A DNA stretch of 57,650 nucleotides from UBA2402 sp044371005 (GTDB lineage Bacteria > Planctomycetota > Phycisphaerae > Phycisphaerales > UBA1924): the NCBI GenBank assembly GCA_044371005.1, contig JBILUL010000011.1, forward strand, positions 1 to 57,650. Reading direction: 5' to 3'. Under the pieces are notes generated by a model that was not told the origin of the DNA, searched no databases, and was given only the letters and a program-made list of their open reading frames with translations. Positions 33,171 to 42,600 of the stretch are shown piece by piece. Position numbers and translations under genes: made by a program. Each line of letters opens with the position of its first letter. Positions within the stretch are counted from its first letter, which is position 1.

Positions 33171-34754
33171 TCATTTCGTCGCGCTGATCAATCGCTGCAC
33201 TTCACGGAGTTCGGCGTCATGACCGTCGACAAGATCGTCAAGTGTCGAAGCGACAGGCACATCCGGCAGGATTCCAGCATCGGGTGCGAGTTCGCCCGCT
33301 CGCTTGGGAAACTGGGCCATGATCGGCAGATCGACCTCGAAACCAGAACGCGGCAGTCGCAGGAAGAAAAACGCACCGCCATTGATTCCTCGCTGATTGC
33401 CGCCAGTGGGTTGGCCGACCAGCGTGCCGATCTTGAGCGACTTGACGAGCGAGGCGAACTCAAAGGTCGCTGAACTGTTGCTGGCACCGATGATCACGAA
33501 GACGCGACCGGTGAATCTGGGGCCGCGCGGGGTGATCATCTCGTCGGAGAGCGCGGGGTCGCTTCCGTCCTCGTTTCGCAGGCGATAGAAGCCGCGGGTG
33601 GCATCCGCGGGCAAGCCGGTTGACCGATCGGCCAGATCCATCGGGCCCAGCGCGTCCTTGCTCCAATCCTTGAAGGATGGGTCCCAGGTGTCGAGCACCG
33701 CGTCGAGTTCGGGTGGCACCTTGAGATACCGCACGAACCGTTGACCTGGCGTCCGAGGAACCGGCTTGTCAATCAAGCGTGCGAGGATGACGTCGCCCAC
33801 ACTTGAGCCGCCCTCGTTGCCCCGCAGATCGATCACCAGGTTAGCGACCTTGCGTTCGACGAGCGAATCAAAGGTTGTGTTGATGAACCCGGTCCAATCC
33901 CATGAAGTCTTGTAGGCGACCCACGATGGCATTGGCAGGTATGCCGTTCCATCGGCCAGGTACGAGAGTTTCCAGAGCGGTTGGTCGCCAGCTTCGGGAG
34001 CAGACTCAGCCGCGTCATGGGCCGCGAGACGAGATTCGTAGGAGAGGGCTGCCGCGGTGAGCGTTGAATCAGCGGACGCTCCCGGCGAGCGAACCTTGAG
34101 CTTGAATTCCGGACGTGAGAGCGGGAACAAGAGCGGAAAGTAGATATCGAAGGTCTCGTACCGCTCGGAGCCCGTGACTCCGAGCAGATTGATGCGTTTG
34201 GCATCGTTGGAGCCATCGGCGCGGGCGATGGTCATCAGTTGCTCAAGGATGTCCGCGGCGGGCACTGCGTTGATGGCGAGGATCTCAGTTCCGATCTTGA
34301 GCTGCCCATCAGGCGTGAAGTCGCGGGTCACAACCATGCGCTGGTCGATCCAGCGGAAATAGAAGGGGACCTTGTCCTGCTGCTTGAGGAGCTCGTCCGC
34401 CACGGCCTTGGATTGGTTGCTTGGGTTGAGAAACGTGTGCCCGCACTTGATTGTCGCCGCGAACAGCGACAGGGTGAGGAAGGCCTGCTGCCGGGTCTGA
34501 TCGTGCTCGAAGGCCGTCTCGAGTGCTGCGAATCGTTCAAACATCTGTTCGCGGGTGTTGTACCGGTAGAGGCCAGGATGGACGGCTTCGAAAGCGGTAC
34601 GCAGGACCGCCAGATCTGCCTTCAGGTCCGCAGCGGCGATCAGGCTGGCAGAGGCACTCGTGGCGTGGTCCTCAGGGGGCTGCTGAGCAAGGGCAAGAGG
34701 ATACGAAGCGAGCGAGACTGCAAAGGACACGAAGACACGGGTCGAGAATCGCAT
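33171..34754 (-). CDS. Secreted S41-family peptidase
   Basis: The 527-residue protein begins with a signal peptide (MRFSTRVFVSFAVSLASYPL, cleavage likely after ALA). It carries an S41/C-terminal processing peptidase core: an N-terminal helical cap, NLVIDLRGNEGGSSVGDVIL, VFVIIGASNSSATFEFASL (nucleophile Ser in NSSAT) and LVGQPTGGNQRGING. The catalytic Lys of typical CtpA is not obvious at the usual place, so it may be of the tricorn-core type that uses another base. It acts in the periplasm or outside. The ATG ending at 34754 has GAAGGA upstream; the frame is open further, but the signal peptide fixes the start. Confidence 0.82.
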   Translation of the reverse strand: MRFSTRVFVSFAVSLASYPLALAQQPPEDHATSASASLIAAADLKADLAVLRTAFEAVHPGLYRYNTREQMFERFAALETAFEHDQTRQQAFLTLSLFAATIKCGHTFLNPSNQSKAVADELLKQQDKVPFYFRWIDQRMVVTRDFTPDGQLKIGTEILAINAVPAADILEQLMTIARADGSNDAKRINLLGVTGSERYETFDIYFPLLFPLSRPEFKLKVRSPGASADSTLTAAALSYESRLAAHDAAESAPEAGDQPLWKLSYLADGTAYLPMPSWVAYKTSWDWTGFINTTFDSLVERKVANLVIDLRGNEGGSSVGDVILARLIDKPVPRTPGQRFVRYLKVPPELDAVLDTWDPSFKDWSKDALGPMDLADRSTGLPADATRGFYRLRNEDGSDPALSDEMITPRGPRFTGRVFVIIGASNSSATFEFASLVKSLKIGTLVGQPTGGNQRGINGGAFFFLRLPRSGFEVDLPIMAQFPKRAGELAPDAGILPDVPVASTLDDLVDGHDAELREVQRLISATK

Positions 34755-34928
34755 GAGTCGTCCTTCGAGAACAGCTGTGTTGGTGTCCCGGCTGCCGGAG
34801 ACACGGCATTCGCACGCACCGCGGTTCGCGACGGTCTGATGCCACGGATCAGCCTGCTCAGTTTCGAAGCTGCCCTCCAAGCAGATTCATCACCCGGGTG
34901 TGGCGATTGATTCATGCCGCGATGTGGA

Positions 34929-34964
34929 AACGCCAGCACGCAGCTTTGGCTGCGTGCTGGCGTT
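34929..34964. terminator. Strong 16-bp stem hairpin between two protease genes
   Basis: AACGCCAGCACGCAGC and its exact complement are separated by the tetranucleotide TTTG. It lies 20 bp after the stop of the trypsin-like protease gene (minus strand). No U-run follows on either strand, so it may stabilise the mRNA end or stop transcription without a U-tract. Confidence 0.6.
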
Positions 34965-34983
34965 CAGGGCCGCGACCGATTGA

Positions 34984-36579
34984 TTAGCGCCCGATGGTCG
35001 CAACGCCTCCGTACGAACGGATCGTGATGGACTGATTGATGAGGACTGGCGTCGGGCTTGAAGAGGGGTAGAGCCAGGCACGACCGCCAGCGGGGGTCAG
35101 AGCCAACTGAGCGGTCAGCACGTTGAAAGGCCGGGCAGGGGTGCCATCGGGCGCGACCTGACTGGTATTGGGGCGGCCCCAGGTTCCGTAGCGTGGCCCC
35201 ATGAAGGGTTCGATCAAGGGGTACGCCACATCCAGCCGGCCATAGTTCATGTTGCGGGTCGTTGAACCGCATCCAAGTGATTCGCCACATCGTCCCAGGA
35301 GCTGTCCCACGACCTGCCAGCTCGGGTTGAACAGGGCGGACCCGCTTGAACCGCCTTGAACGTCTCCGGTGACGGGATCAAGGTTGTAGAAGTGAGTTGA
35401 GTCCCGGTCGGTACAGAGATATGGGGTCGGATCGAGCGTGAAGGTGCTGATGCGCTTACGGCAGCCGGCGGGGTGATGAATGCCCGTCAGTACATCAGTC
35501 GCCAGAGGGGATGCCGTGGTCCAGCCCGCGAGCGCTGCACCTGATGATGGGGTGGTTGCGAGCTGCAGGAAGCACATGTCGGTGCCGCCAGCGGACGATT
35601 GGCTTGAGTTGTTCGCAAGCAGTGTGGCACCTGTCGTGCTGGGCAATGTCGCCGGATTCGGCGGCGTCCCGCCGCACAACGCTGAGTAATACCCCCACAC
35701 GACCGTAAGGCTTGAAGCCGATGCCTGCGTCGAGATGCAGTGATTGGCGGTCAGGAAATACGGAATCGTGTTTGCCGGGTTGCTGTCATTGATCAACGTT
35801 CCAGTGCAGAACGACTGATTGGGCCCGACTGAGAACAACATGCGGCCAACGCTGTCGCGTGCGATGGCATTGGGCGGGAAGCACATGACATCAAGCTGAC
35901 AGGGCGTCACTGCACACCCGCCGAAGCCACGCGGACCGTACGGGCTGCCACCGAGCGACTCGTCCCAGAGGTGGGCAGCTTCCACGAGCTTGAAGGGAAG
36001 CCCCTCAGGATGCTCATCGCAGTGATACTCGATGTACATCGTGTCGCCGGGAATCGGCGGCGTCCAGAGCGAGCCATCGGGGCCCGCATTGAAGGCCGTC
36101 ATGCGCTTGACCGTGATGCCGCCAGGATCGCCAACGACAAACTCGGCCTCATCGGGCAGATCACACTGGGCCAGGTGAACGCGGATCGCCACCGCTTCGG
36201 GCTGGCGCACCACGAGCCTCCACACCCACGACCCATCGGGCTGAACAGACCAGGTCCCTGAGTTCTCAACTGTCAACGGGTCGCTGACCTTCTGATTGAT
36301 TCCCACCACGAAGGGCACGCCGTCAACAGGCACCTGCGGAAGAATGTTCTCGGAAGGAACCTCTTCGAGGTCACGACGATCAATCGTGAGCCACGCGAGG
36401 TCCGCTGAATCCTGCAGAAACGCTGCGGGGACCTCGGGGATGCCGGGGATGAACTCCCCGACCGTGGAGATCACTTCGGGCTCGACCGGGCCAGCCTGCT
36501 GCACCTGCCCAAGAGCAGTGCAGGTCGCGGCACACATCAGGAGTGCAATCGGTGATGCGTACGGTGTCTTCTTCATCAT
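34984..36579 (-). CDS. Secreted trypsin-like (lysyl endopeptidase-type) serine protease
   Basis: The 531-residue protein has a signal peptide (MMKKTPYASPIALLMCAA...), a pro-region or beta-sandwich of about 200 residues and a chymotrypsin-fold domain. The triad reads His280 in YFLTANHC, Asp334 in GTDMCFLQL and Ser412 in GGSSGSALF; paired cysteines (AVTPCQLDVMC, FCTGT) resemble Achromobacter protease I. A short C-terminal extension follows. AGGAG lies 7 nt upstream of the ATG ending at 36579. The gene starts 11 bp after a large repeat-containing secreted protein, so the two are cotranscribed; the protease could process that protein. Confidence 0.85.
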   Translation of the reverse strand: MMKKTPYASPIALLMCAATCTALGQVQQAGPVEPEVISTVGEFIPGIPEVPAAFLQDSADLAWLTIDRRDLEEVPSENILPQVPVDGVPFVVGINQKVSDPLTVENSGTWSVQPDGSWVWRLVVRQPEAVAIRVHLAQCDLPDEAEFVVGDPGGITVKRMTAFNAGPDGSLWTPPIPGDTMYIEYHCDEHPEGLPFKLVEAAHLWDESLGGSPYGPRGFGGCAVTPCQLDVMCFPPNAIARDSVGRMLFSVGPNQSFCTGTLINDSNPANTIPYFLTANHCISTQASASSLTVVWGYYSALCGGTPPNPATLPSTTGATLLANNSSQSSAGGTDMCFLQLATTPSSGAALAGWTTASPLATDVLTGIHHPAGCRKRISTFTLDPTPYLCTDRDSTHFYNLDPVTGDVQGGSSGSALFNPSWQVVGQLLGRCGESLGCGSTTRNMNYGRLDVAYPLIEPFMGPRYGTWGRPNTSQVAPDGTPARPFNVLTAQLALTPAGGRAWLYPSSSPTPVLINQSITIRSYGGVATIGR

Positions 36580-36590
36580 GGTCTGACTCC

Positions 36591-38801
36591 TTACTGCAGA
36601 TTGACCAGCACCAGGACCAGACCTTCGCCGGCATCCAGCGCGGTCATGGCCTTGCCGATGACACTGCCCTGACTGCGTGTTGCATCCGCGGCCTTCATCG
36701 CGTGTCCGGCGATCGACGCCGTCGTGAGAAGGTCGCCCGGCTTGATCGCACCCGCCGCGGCGGAGCACTTCACATACACGCGGCCGGTCATTGCCACCCG
36801 CGTGTCGCCGTCGAGCTTGCCCTTCTGACCCAGGTGCAGACCATGATTGATGCCGCCAGCGCCCGAGACAATGCCCGCGACCTTGGTGTCGTACTCCCCA
36901 TCAGACTGCTTGAGCGAACCGGGATGTTCCGGATCGATCACCACCACGGTGCCGGGTTCGAGCACACCTTGCGAGGAATCAAAGCCCTCAACGATGTCGG
37001 CGCCGCCGTTGATCTGAATGGCCTTCACCTCGGTGATGCCATCGGAACGGATGCGGGCCTGCTCGGTGAGCACGCCATTGGTTCGCGTTGCAAAGACGAT
37101 GTGTCCGGTGGCAGCGCCATCGGCGGTGCCGATCCAGGCGTTGGCCACACCACTTGTGCTCACGGCACCATTGAGGAAGCCGATGCCGACGCGGCCGTTG
37201 CCGTTGAGGTTGGCTGCGCGGATCGCCTCGATGAAGGTGGCCTGACCGCAGGGAGCGCCGCACGTTTCAACCGAGAAGAGGCCTGCTGCCTGCCCGGTTC
37301 CCGGCGCGTTGGCGATGTCCACGTGCAATCTGGCCAACGGGACGTTGAGGCCGATGCCCGTGCGACCATTGGGTTCAATCGTAAAGAGTGGTGCGTTGAT
37401 CGGCCCTGCAGCTGAGCCATTCGCAAAGTCTGAGTAGAACCGGAACGCACCGCCGGAAGTGGCAAACCGCATCCATTGGCCCGCTCCGTCGCTGTACAAG
37501 CCCAAGTCCGTCGTGTCGATCTGGCTGGCACCCTTGCGAATCGCGCCCCCCTGCACTCTAATCTCGTCACCGACATCCAGCATCGCACTGGGCGTGGCGG
37601 TACCTACGCCCAGCCGGCCCTGGGTTGTTAGAACCATTTGCAACAGACTGTCCCCGGTAAAGAAAGCCAAGGGCACGGGATTCACCGTACCGATATACCC
37701 TCCGCCAATGTCAGCATACAACGTCACGTCGCTCGTGCCATCCGGGATCGTCTGCGTAAGGCCGTATCCGTAATGAGCGATGGTGATCGGGCGCGTTGGC
37801 GATGCAGTGCCGAAGCCTACCGGGGCTGAGAACGAGTTCACTGGACCGGAGAATGCGTTACTTTCCCCTCGCATGGCAACGTTTAATGAGAGCCGTGCAT
37901 CAGAGAGCGAGCCTGCGGAGATGTTGCTCGCATTGAGGCCGGTGAGGAGCGCACCTGAACCGGCGAAGAACGACGCCGAAACCGAGTTTGCGAACGCCGC
38001 AGGAGCGTTGAGCCGCGGGATGTTGGATGAGAGCCGCAAATCGGAGAGGGAACCAGTAGCAATGCTGCCCGCATTCAGGTTCGTCAGCAACACACCTGAC
38101 CCGCTGAACACATCCGCGGAAACCATCGTACTGAATGTCGCGGGCGCATTGAACCTCGCGATGTTGCCCGAAAGGCGGGCATCAGCCAGCGTGCCCGTCG
38201 TGATGTTCGTTGCATTCAGTCCCGTCAGACTCGCACCCGACCCCGTGAACCCACTGGCAGTCAGCGCACCCGTGAAGACGTTCGCGGCATTGAGCTTGGG
38301 AATGTTCGTCGAAAGACGTGCATCTGCCAGCGTGCCCGTCAACATGTTCGAAGCGTTGCGGTAGAAGGCAGCATCAGAGCCTTCGAGCAGCCCGGCGTTG
38401 AGTGTGTACGAGGCGTTGGGGGCGGCGGTCAGCTCCTGCCGCGGCGAGAGGATTTCAAATCCCGTTGACACCGTGCAGTTGGCCCCGCCATCGACGCGGA
38501 CTTCAATCTCGAGGAATCGCTTCTGGCCTGCAAACTGCGCACCGAAGTTGAGTACCGCGGCGAACTTGCCATCGAGCACGCTGACATTGTCGAGACAGAG
38601 GGTCGAACCCAGCTGCGTCCCACCCGTTGCAGCCGTGTACAGGCGGAACCGCATGTCATGCAGGCCGGTGGCAGGGAGCCCGGCCGTGGCGAGATCGCCC
38701 TGGTAGGTAAAGGATGGGTCAAGGGGCTGGGCCAGGCCCGCCGCGGCGAGCAGGAAGATGGGTGCGATGGCCGGGATCAACGTTCGAAGGGCTCGTGACA
38801 T
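36591..38801 (-). CDS. Secreted repeat protein with tail-fibre-like C-terminal domain
   Basis: The 736-residue protein has a signal peptide (MSRALRTLIPAIAPIFLLAA), a beta domain to about residue 130, then three complete 47-residue repeats and part of a fourth (residues 155-314) built on T-G-T-L-A-D-A-R-L-S-x-N-I and F-S-G-S-G-x-L-L-T-G-L-N-A. Next come segments like GRLGVGTATPSAMLDV and GRTGIGLNVPLARLHV, familiar from phage tail fibres and bacterial adhesins. The end (GGADIVEGFD, VAGIVSGAGGI, KPGDLLTTASIAGHAMKA, VIGKAM) resembles tail-fibre or intramolecular-chaperone domains. It is probably a surface or extracellular fibre protein of this cell, not a phage gene. Confidence 0.75.
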   Translation of the reverse strand: MSRALRTLIPAIAPIFLLAAAGLAQPLDPSFTYQGDLATAGLPATGLHDMRFRLYTAATGGTQLGSTLCLDNVSVLDGKFAAVLNFGAQFAGQKRFLEIEVRVDGGANCTVSTGFEILSPRQELTAAPNASYTLNAGLLEGSDAAFYRNASNMLTGTLADARLSTNIPKLNAANVFTGALTASGFTGSGASLTGLNATNITTGTLADARLSGNIARFNAPATFSTMVSADVFSGSGVLLTNLNAGSIATGSLSDLRLSSNIPRLNAPAAFANSVSASFFAGSGALLTGLNASNISAGSLSDARLSLNVAMRGESNAFSGPVNSFSAPVGFGTASPTRPITIAHYGYGLTQTIPDGTSDVTLYADIGGGYIGTVNPVPLAFFTGDSLLQMVLTTQGRLGVGTATPSAMLDVGDEIRVQGGAIRKGASQIDTTDLGLYSDGAGQWMRFATSGGAFRFYSDFANGSAAGPINAPLFTIEPNGRTGIGLNVPLARLHVDIANAPGTGQAAGLFSVETCGAPCGQATFIEAIRAANLNGNGRVGIGFLNGAVSTSGVANAWIGTADGAATGHIVFATRTNGVLTEQARIRSDGITEVKAIQINGGADIVEGFDSSQGVLEPGTVVVIDPEHPGSLKQSDGEYDTKVAGIVSGAGGINHGLHLGQKGKLDGDTRVAMTGRVYVKCSAAAGAIKPGDLLTTASIAGHAMKAADATRSQGSVIGKAMTALDAGEGLVLVLVNLQ
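37860..38339 (-). repeat. 141-bp tandem coding repeats
   Basis: Three full units and one partial unit of 47 codons each lie in the secreted fibre-like gene. The units are diverged at both DNA and protein level (Gly-Ser-Gly turns and LSDARLS cores retained), so the expansion is old. Confidence 0.8.
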
Positions 38802-38889
38802 GAACAGACTCCTTGGAATCCACTGACTGCAGCGCCAGAGGCACGACTGGCCTTGCTGACGCCGCGATGATGCTTACCGGACCCCGAAT

Positions 38890-38913
38890 CCCGACCGTGC
38901 GAGCACCGTCGGG
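38890..38913. promoter_or_regulatory. Imperfect hairpin in the divergent intergenic region
   Basis: CCCGAC-C-GTGC-GA-GCAC-C-GTCGGG forms two stacked stems with one C:C mismatch. It lies between the divergent fibre-protein gene and ECF sigma gene. It may be an operator or leader structure. Confidence 0.35.
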
Positions 38914-39022
38914 GAGGCCTTCATTGGAAGCAACGTGATTTGCGGCCTGGTCCCCTAGTTCGAGAGCACAATTTCCTGCGCGAATTTGGTCGCGGCGGTG
39001 ATTCGGATGGTTTTGGGGTAGA

Positions 39023-39601
39023 ATGAGCCTGAAGATGGCCTCGGGAAGCCCGAATCAAGTGACGGAACTCCTCGACCGCATCCGCGACGGGGACGGGTCC
39101 GCCGCGGACCGCCTGTTGCCGTTGGTCTATGACGAACTGCGAGCCCTGGCCAGCCATGTCTTCGGGCCTCGAAAGAGTGCCCACACCCTTCAGCCAACCG
39201 CATTGGTTCATGAAGCGTGGATGCGGCTTGCCGGTGGGCTTGGGAATCTGAATGATCGGGTGCACTTCTTTCGCGTCGCAGCGAGGGCCATGCGACAGGT
39301 GCTGGCGGACTATGCCAGAGCCGAGCGGGCCCAGAAACGCGGCGGCGGCGTTCCCTCGGTGACGCTCGATGACAGCACCGAAGGCGTGGGTTCGCGCCAT
39401 GTGGATCTGGTGGCGCTTGATGACAGCCTGTCGCGACTGGCTGAACTCAATGACCGGCATGCCAAGGTGGTGACGCTGCGACTCTTTGGCTCGTTGTCCA
39501 TTGATGAGGTCGCTCACTCTCTGGGAGTCTCCCATGCGACCGTGGAATCTGACTGGGCGTTTGCGAAGGCTTGGTTAAGGAAGGAACTGGCCGGGCGCTG
39601 A
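39023..39601 (+). CDS. ECF-type sigma factor paired with a Ser/Thr kinase
   Basis: The 192-residue protein matches the planctomycete ECF group throughout: VTELLDRIRDGDGSAADRLL, VYDELRALASHVF, HTLQPTALVHEAWMRLAG, VHFFRVAARAMRQVLADYAR, and region 4 LSIDEVAHSLGVSHATVESDWAFAK. A kinase gene starts 38 bp after the stop, an arrangement common in Planctomycetota, where the kinase is thought to control the sigma factor in place of an anti-sigma. The start may be ATG 39023 or ATG 39035. Confidence 0.9.
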   Translation: MSLKMASGSPNQVTELLDRIRDGDGSAADRLLPLVYDELRALASHVFGPRKSAHTLQPTALVHEAWMRLAGGLGNLNDRVHFFRVAARAMRQVLADYARAERAQKRGGGVPSVTLDDSTEGVGSRHVDLVALDDSLSRLAELNDRHAKVVTLRLFGSLSIDEVAHSLGVSHATVESDWAFAKAWLRKELAGR

Positions 39602-39639
39602 TCAGGCGTGCCAGCTGGGTCCGTTGCCAGTATCGACTC

Positions 39640-42600
39640 ATGGATCAAGTCACCTACGCCCAAGTGCAGCAGGCCTTTGACGCGGCCCGTCATCTGAAGG
39701 GTCCTGCGCGTGCCGCGGCACTTGATGCAACGTGCGGCGACAACCGTTCGCTTCGTGCGCAGGTCGAGTCGCTGCTTGAGGTCTCAGATGCAGATGCCCA
39801 CGCGGGCGACCCGTTCAGCGAAGCGGCGATTCAGGGTTCGCGTCAGAAGCTCGAGCAACTCGCCAGCACCACCGACAGGACACCGGAGCGCATCGGGCGG
39901 TACGCGATTGTGCGGTGCATGGGCGAGGGTGGCATGGGCGCGGTGTATGAGGCGATGCAGGACTCGCCGCGGCGACGGGTGGCGCTGAAGCTGATTCACC
40001 CGATGCTCGCAACCCCACAGCGGCTCAAGCGGTTCCGCCACGAAGCCGAGATCCTGGGTCGACTGCATCACCCGGGCATCGCTCAGGTGTACGAAGCTGG
40101 AACATTCGAGACCGGGCACGGACGATCCACTCAGCCGTACTTTGCGATGGAGTGCATCGACGGCGTGGACATCCGGACGCACGCGCAGCGTCTGGGGCTG
40201 GATGCCCGCGCCTGCCTTGCGCTGGTGGCGAAGGTCTGCGATGCCATCGAGCATGCGCACAAACTGGGCATCGTGCACCGGGACATCAAACCGGAGAACA
40301 TCCTGGTCGATGCGCAGGGGCAGCCCAAGGTGCTGGACTTTGGCATCGCACGCGTGCATGAATCCGCGACGCTTGCGATCACGGCGATGACGGAGCAGGG
40401 TCAGATCATCGGGACGCTGGCGTACATGTCCCCCGAGCAGCTGGGTGGGCGTGAAAATCAGGTCGGGCCGCGGAGCGACATTTACGCGCTCGGGGTACTG
40501 GCCTTCGAACTTCTGGCCGGGCGGTTGCCGGTGAACGTGGCCGGGTTGCCCGCATCCGCGGCGATCGTCGAGATTGTCGATGGCGACACCATCCAGCTGG
40601 GAGGGGTCGATCGAGCGTTGCGGGGCGATGTGGAGACGATCGTCGCCAAAGCCATGGAGAAGGACGCAACGAGGAGGTACCCGTCCGCCGCGGCGATGGC
40701 GACGGACATCCGCCGATTCCTCGATCACCTCCCGATCGCAGCAAGGCCAGCAAGCCGGGGATATCTGGCTGCCAAGTTCGTGCGCCGGCATCGGGGGCTT
40801 TCGTTCGGGGTTGGAGCTGCGATCCTCGCGCTGGCGGCGGGACTGGCTGGGACGGCGTGGGGGCTGCTGGGTCAGCGCACCGCGCGGCTCGCGGCCGAGC
40901 ACAACGAACTGGAGGCCAGACAGGCCAGAATGCAGGAGCAGCAGGCCAAGGAGAGTGCCCAGCGGGAACGAGACGTGGCGATGCGGGAGGCGTATGTCGC
41001 GAACATCAACGCGGCGGGCCTGGGGCTCGCCTCCGCAGAAGGCAACAAGCTCCGGGAGCGGCTGCAGGCCTGTCCACCCGCACTACGGGGCTGGGAGTGG
41101 GATCACCTCAAGGCGCTTGATGATCCGAGCCTGGGGGCAATCAGCGGCCAGTTCTTCACGAGTGTCTCGTGCCACCCAAAGGGCGGACGACTCGCCACCG
41201 GCGACAGCAGGGGCGGTGTCCGACTGTGGAACGCGCGGTCGCTGACGGCAACGGGTCTGTGGTCCGGGCATCAGAGTGTGGTGTACAGCGTGAAGTTCAG
41301 CCCCGATGGCACTCGTCTGGTGAGCAGTTCGGAGGATGGCACGGCGCGCGTGTGGGATTCCTCAAGCGGGGAGTGTCTGGCGGTACTCGCGGGACACACC
41401 GGACGGGTGCACGAGGCGTCGTTCAGCGCGGATGGCTCGAGAGTGATCACCGCATCGTTTGATGGCACCTCGCGTGTCTTTGATTCGGCGGGGGGCCAGG
41501 CACTCCACACGCTCGCCGCGTCGGCGGCGTCAGGCGAGTGGATCGTCCGGGCCGGGTTCATCGCTTCCACCTCGCGTGCGTTCACCTCCAGCTTCAGCGG
41601 CCATCTGGTGGAATGGGATACCGATACTGGTGCGAAGGTGCGAGTGATTTCTCGTGAGCGAGACCAGTCGTACTCCTATGCGGCGGTGAGCCGCGATGGA
41701 ACGCTGTTGGCCGGGGTGATCGACAGCTCCGCAGTCCGCATTGCTTCGCTGATCGACGGCACGGAGCGCTTCACCTTGCGGGGGCATCGCGCCGAGGTTC
41801 AGCACGTGGAGTTCAGTGCGGATGGTCACCTGCTGCTGACGAGTTCGACCGATGCCTCGACGCGGCTGTGGGATACTCGCACGGGTCGCTGCATCAAGGT
41901 GCTGTTCGGCCACCGTGAGCGCGTTGCCATGGCCAGGTTCTCGCCGGACGAATCGCGGATCTGGTCGGCATCGGACGATTCGACGGTGCGGGTCTGGTCG
42001 GTGGCCGATTGCCGCGATGCCATTGATGTGAGCGACGACCCGACAGTGACGGTTGGCTGCATCGCCGTGTCGCGTCAGGAACATCCGCTGATCGTGGCCG
42101 ACATCGGGCGCCAGATCGCCCTGGTCGATCCGCGCACACGAGCCATTCGATTCGATCCCTCGCGGGCACTTGCTCGACGAGCGATATTCAGCCCCGACGG
42201 GAAGTGGGTGGCGCACGCGGGCCAGGACATGGACGCGCGTCTGTTCCGCGTGGGCGACATTTCCGATATACGTACGCTGCGGGGGCATGCGGGCCGGTGC
42301 CTGTCGATTCACTTCAGCCCTAGTGGCACACGAATCGTCACGGGATCCATCGATCGGACTGCCCGGATCTGGGACGCGACGAGCGGAGAACTGCTGGGCG
42401 TCCTTGAAGGACACGTAAGCAACGTTTCCGATGCGGTCTTCAGCCCTGACTGCACCAGGGTTGCCACCGCCTCGGACGATCAGACGCTGGGAATCTGGGA
42501 CTGGCGGTCGCAGCGCCGGCTTCTGACCATGACGGGTCATGCGCATGCGATTCACTGCGTGGCATTCGACCACATGGGGGAACGGGTGGTCTCGGGCTCG

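Noticed and set aside
32895..33473. 192-codon plus-strand frame crossing the C-rich tract
   Set aside because: It begins in low-complexity Pro sequence and then runs antisense to the S41 peptidase, whose motifs are clear.
36591..38801. Prophage tail-fibre locus
   Set aside because: The protein has a signal peptide and no phage structural, packaging or lysis genes are near; it reads as a host secreted protein.
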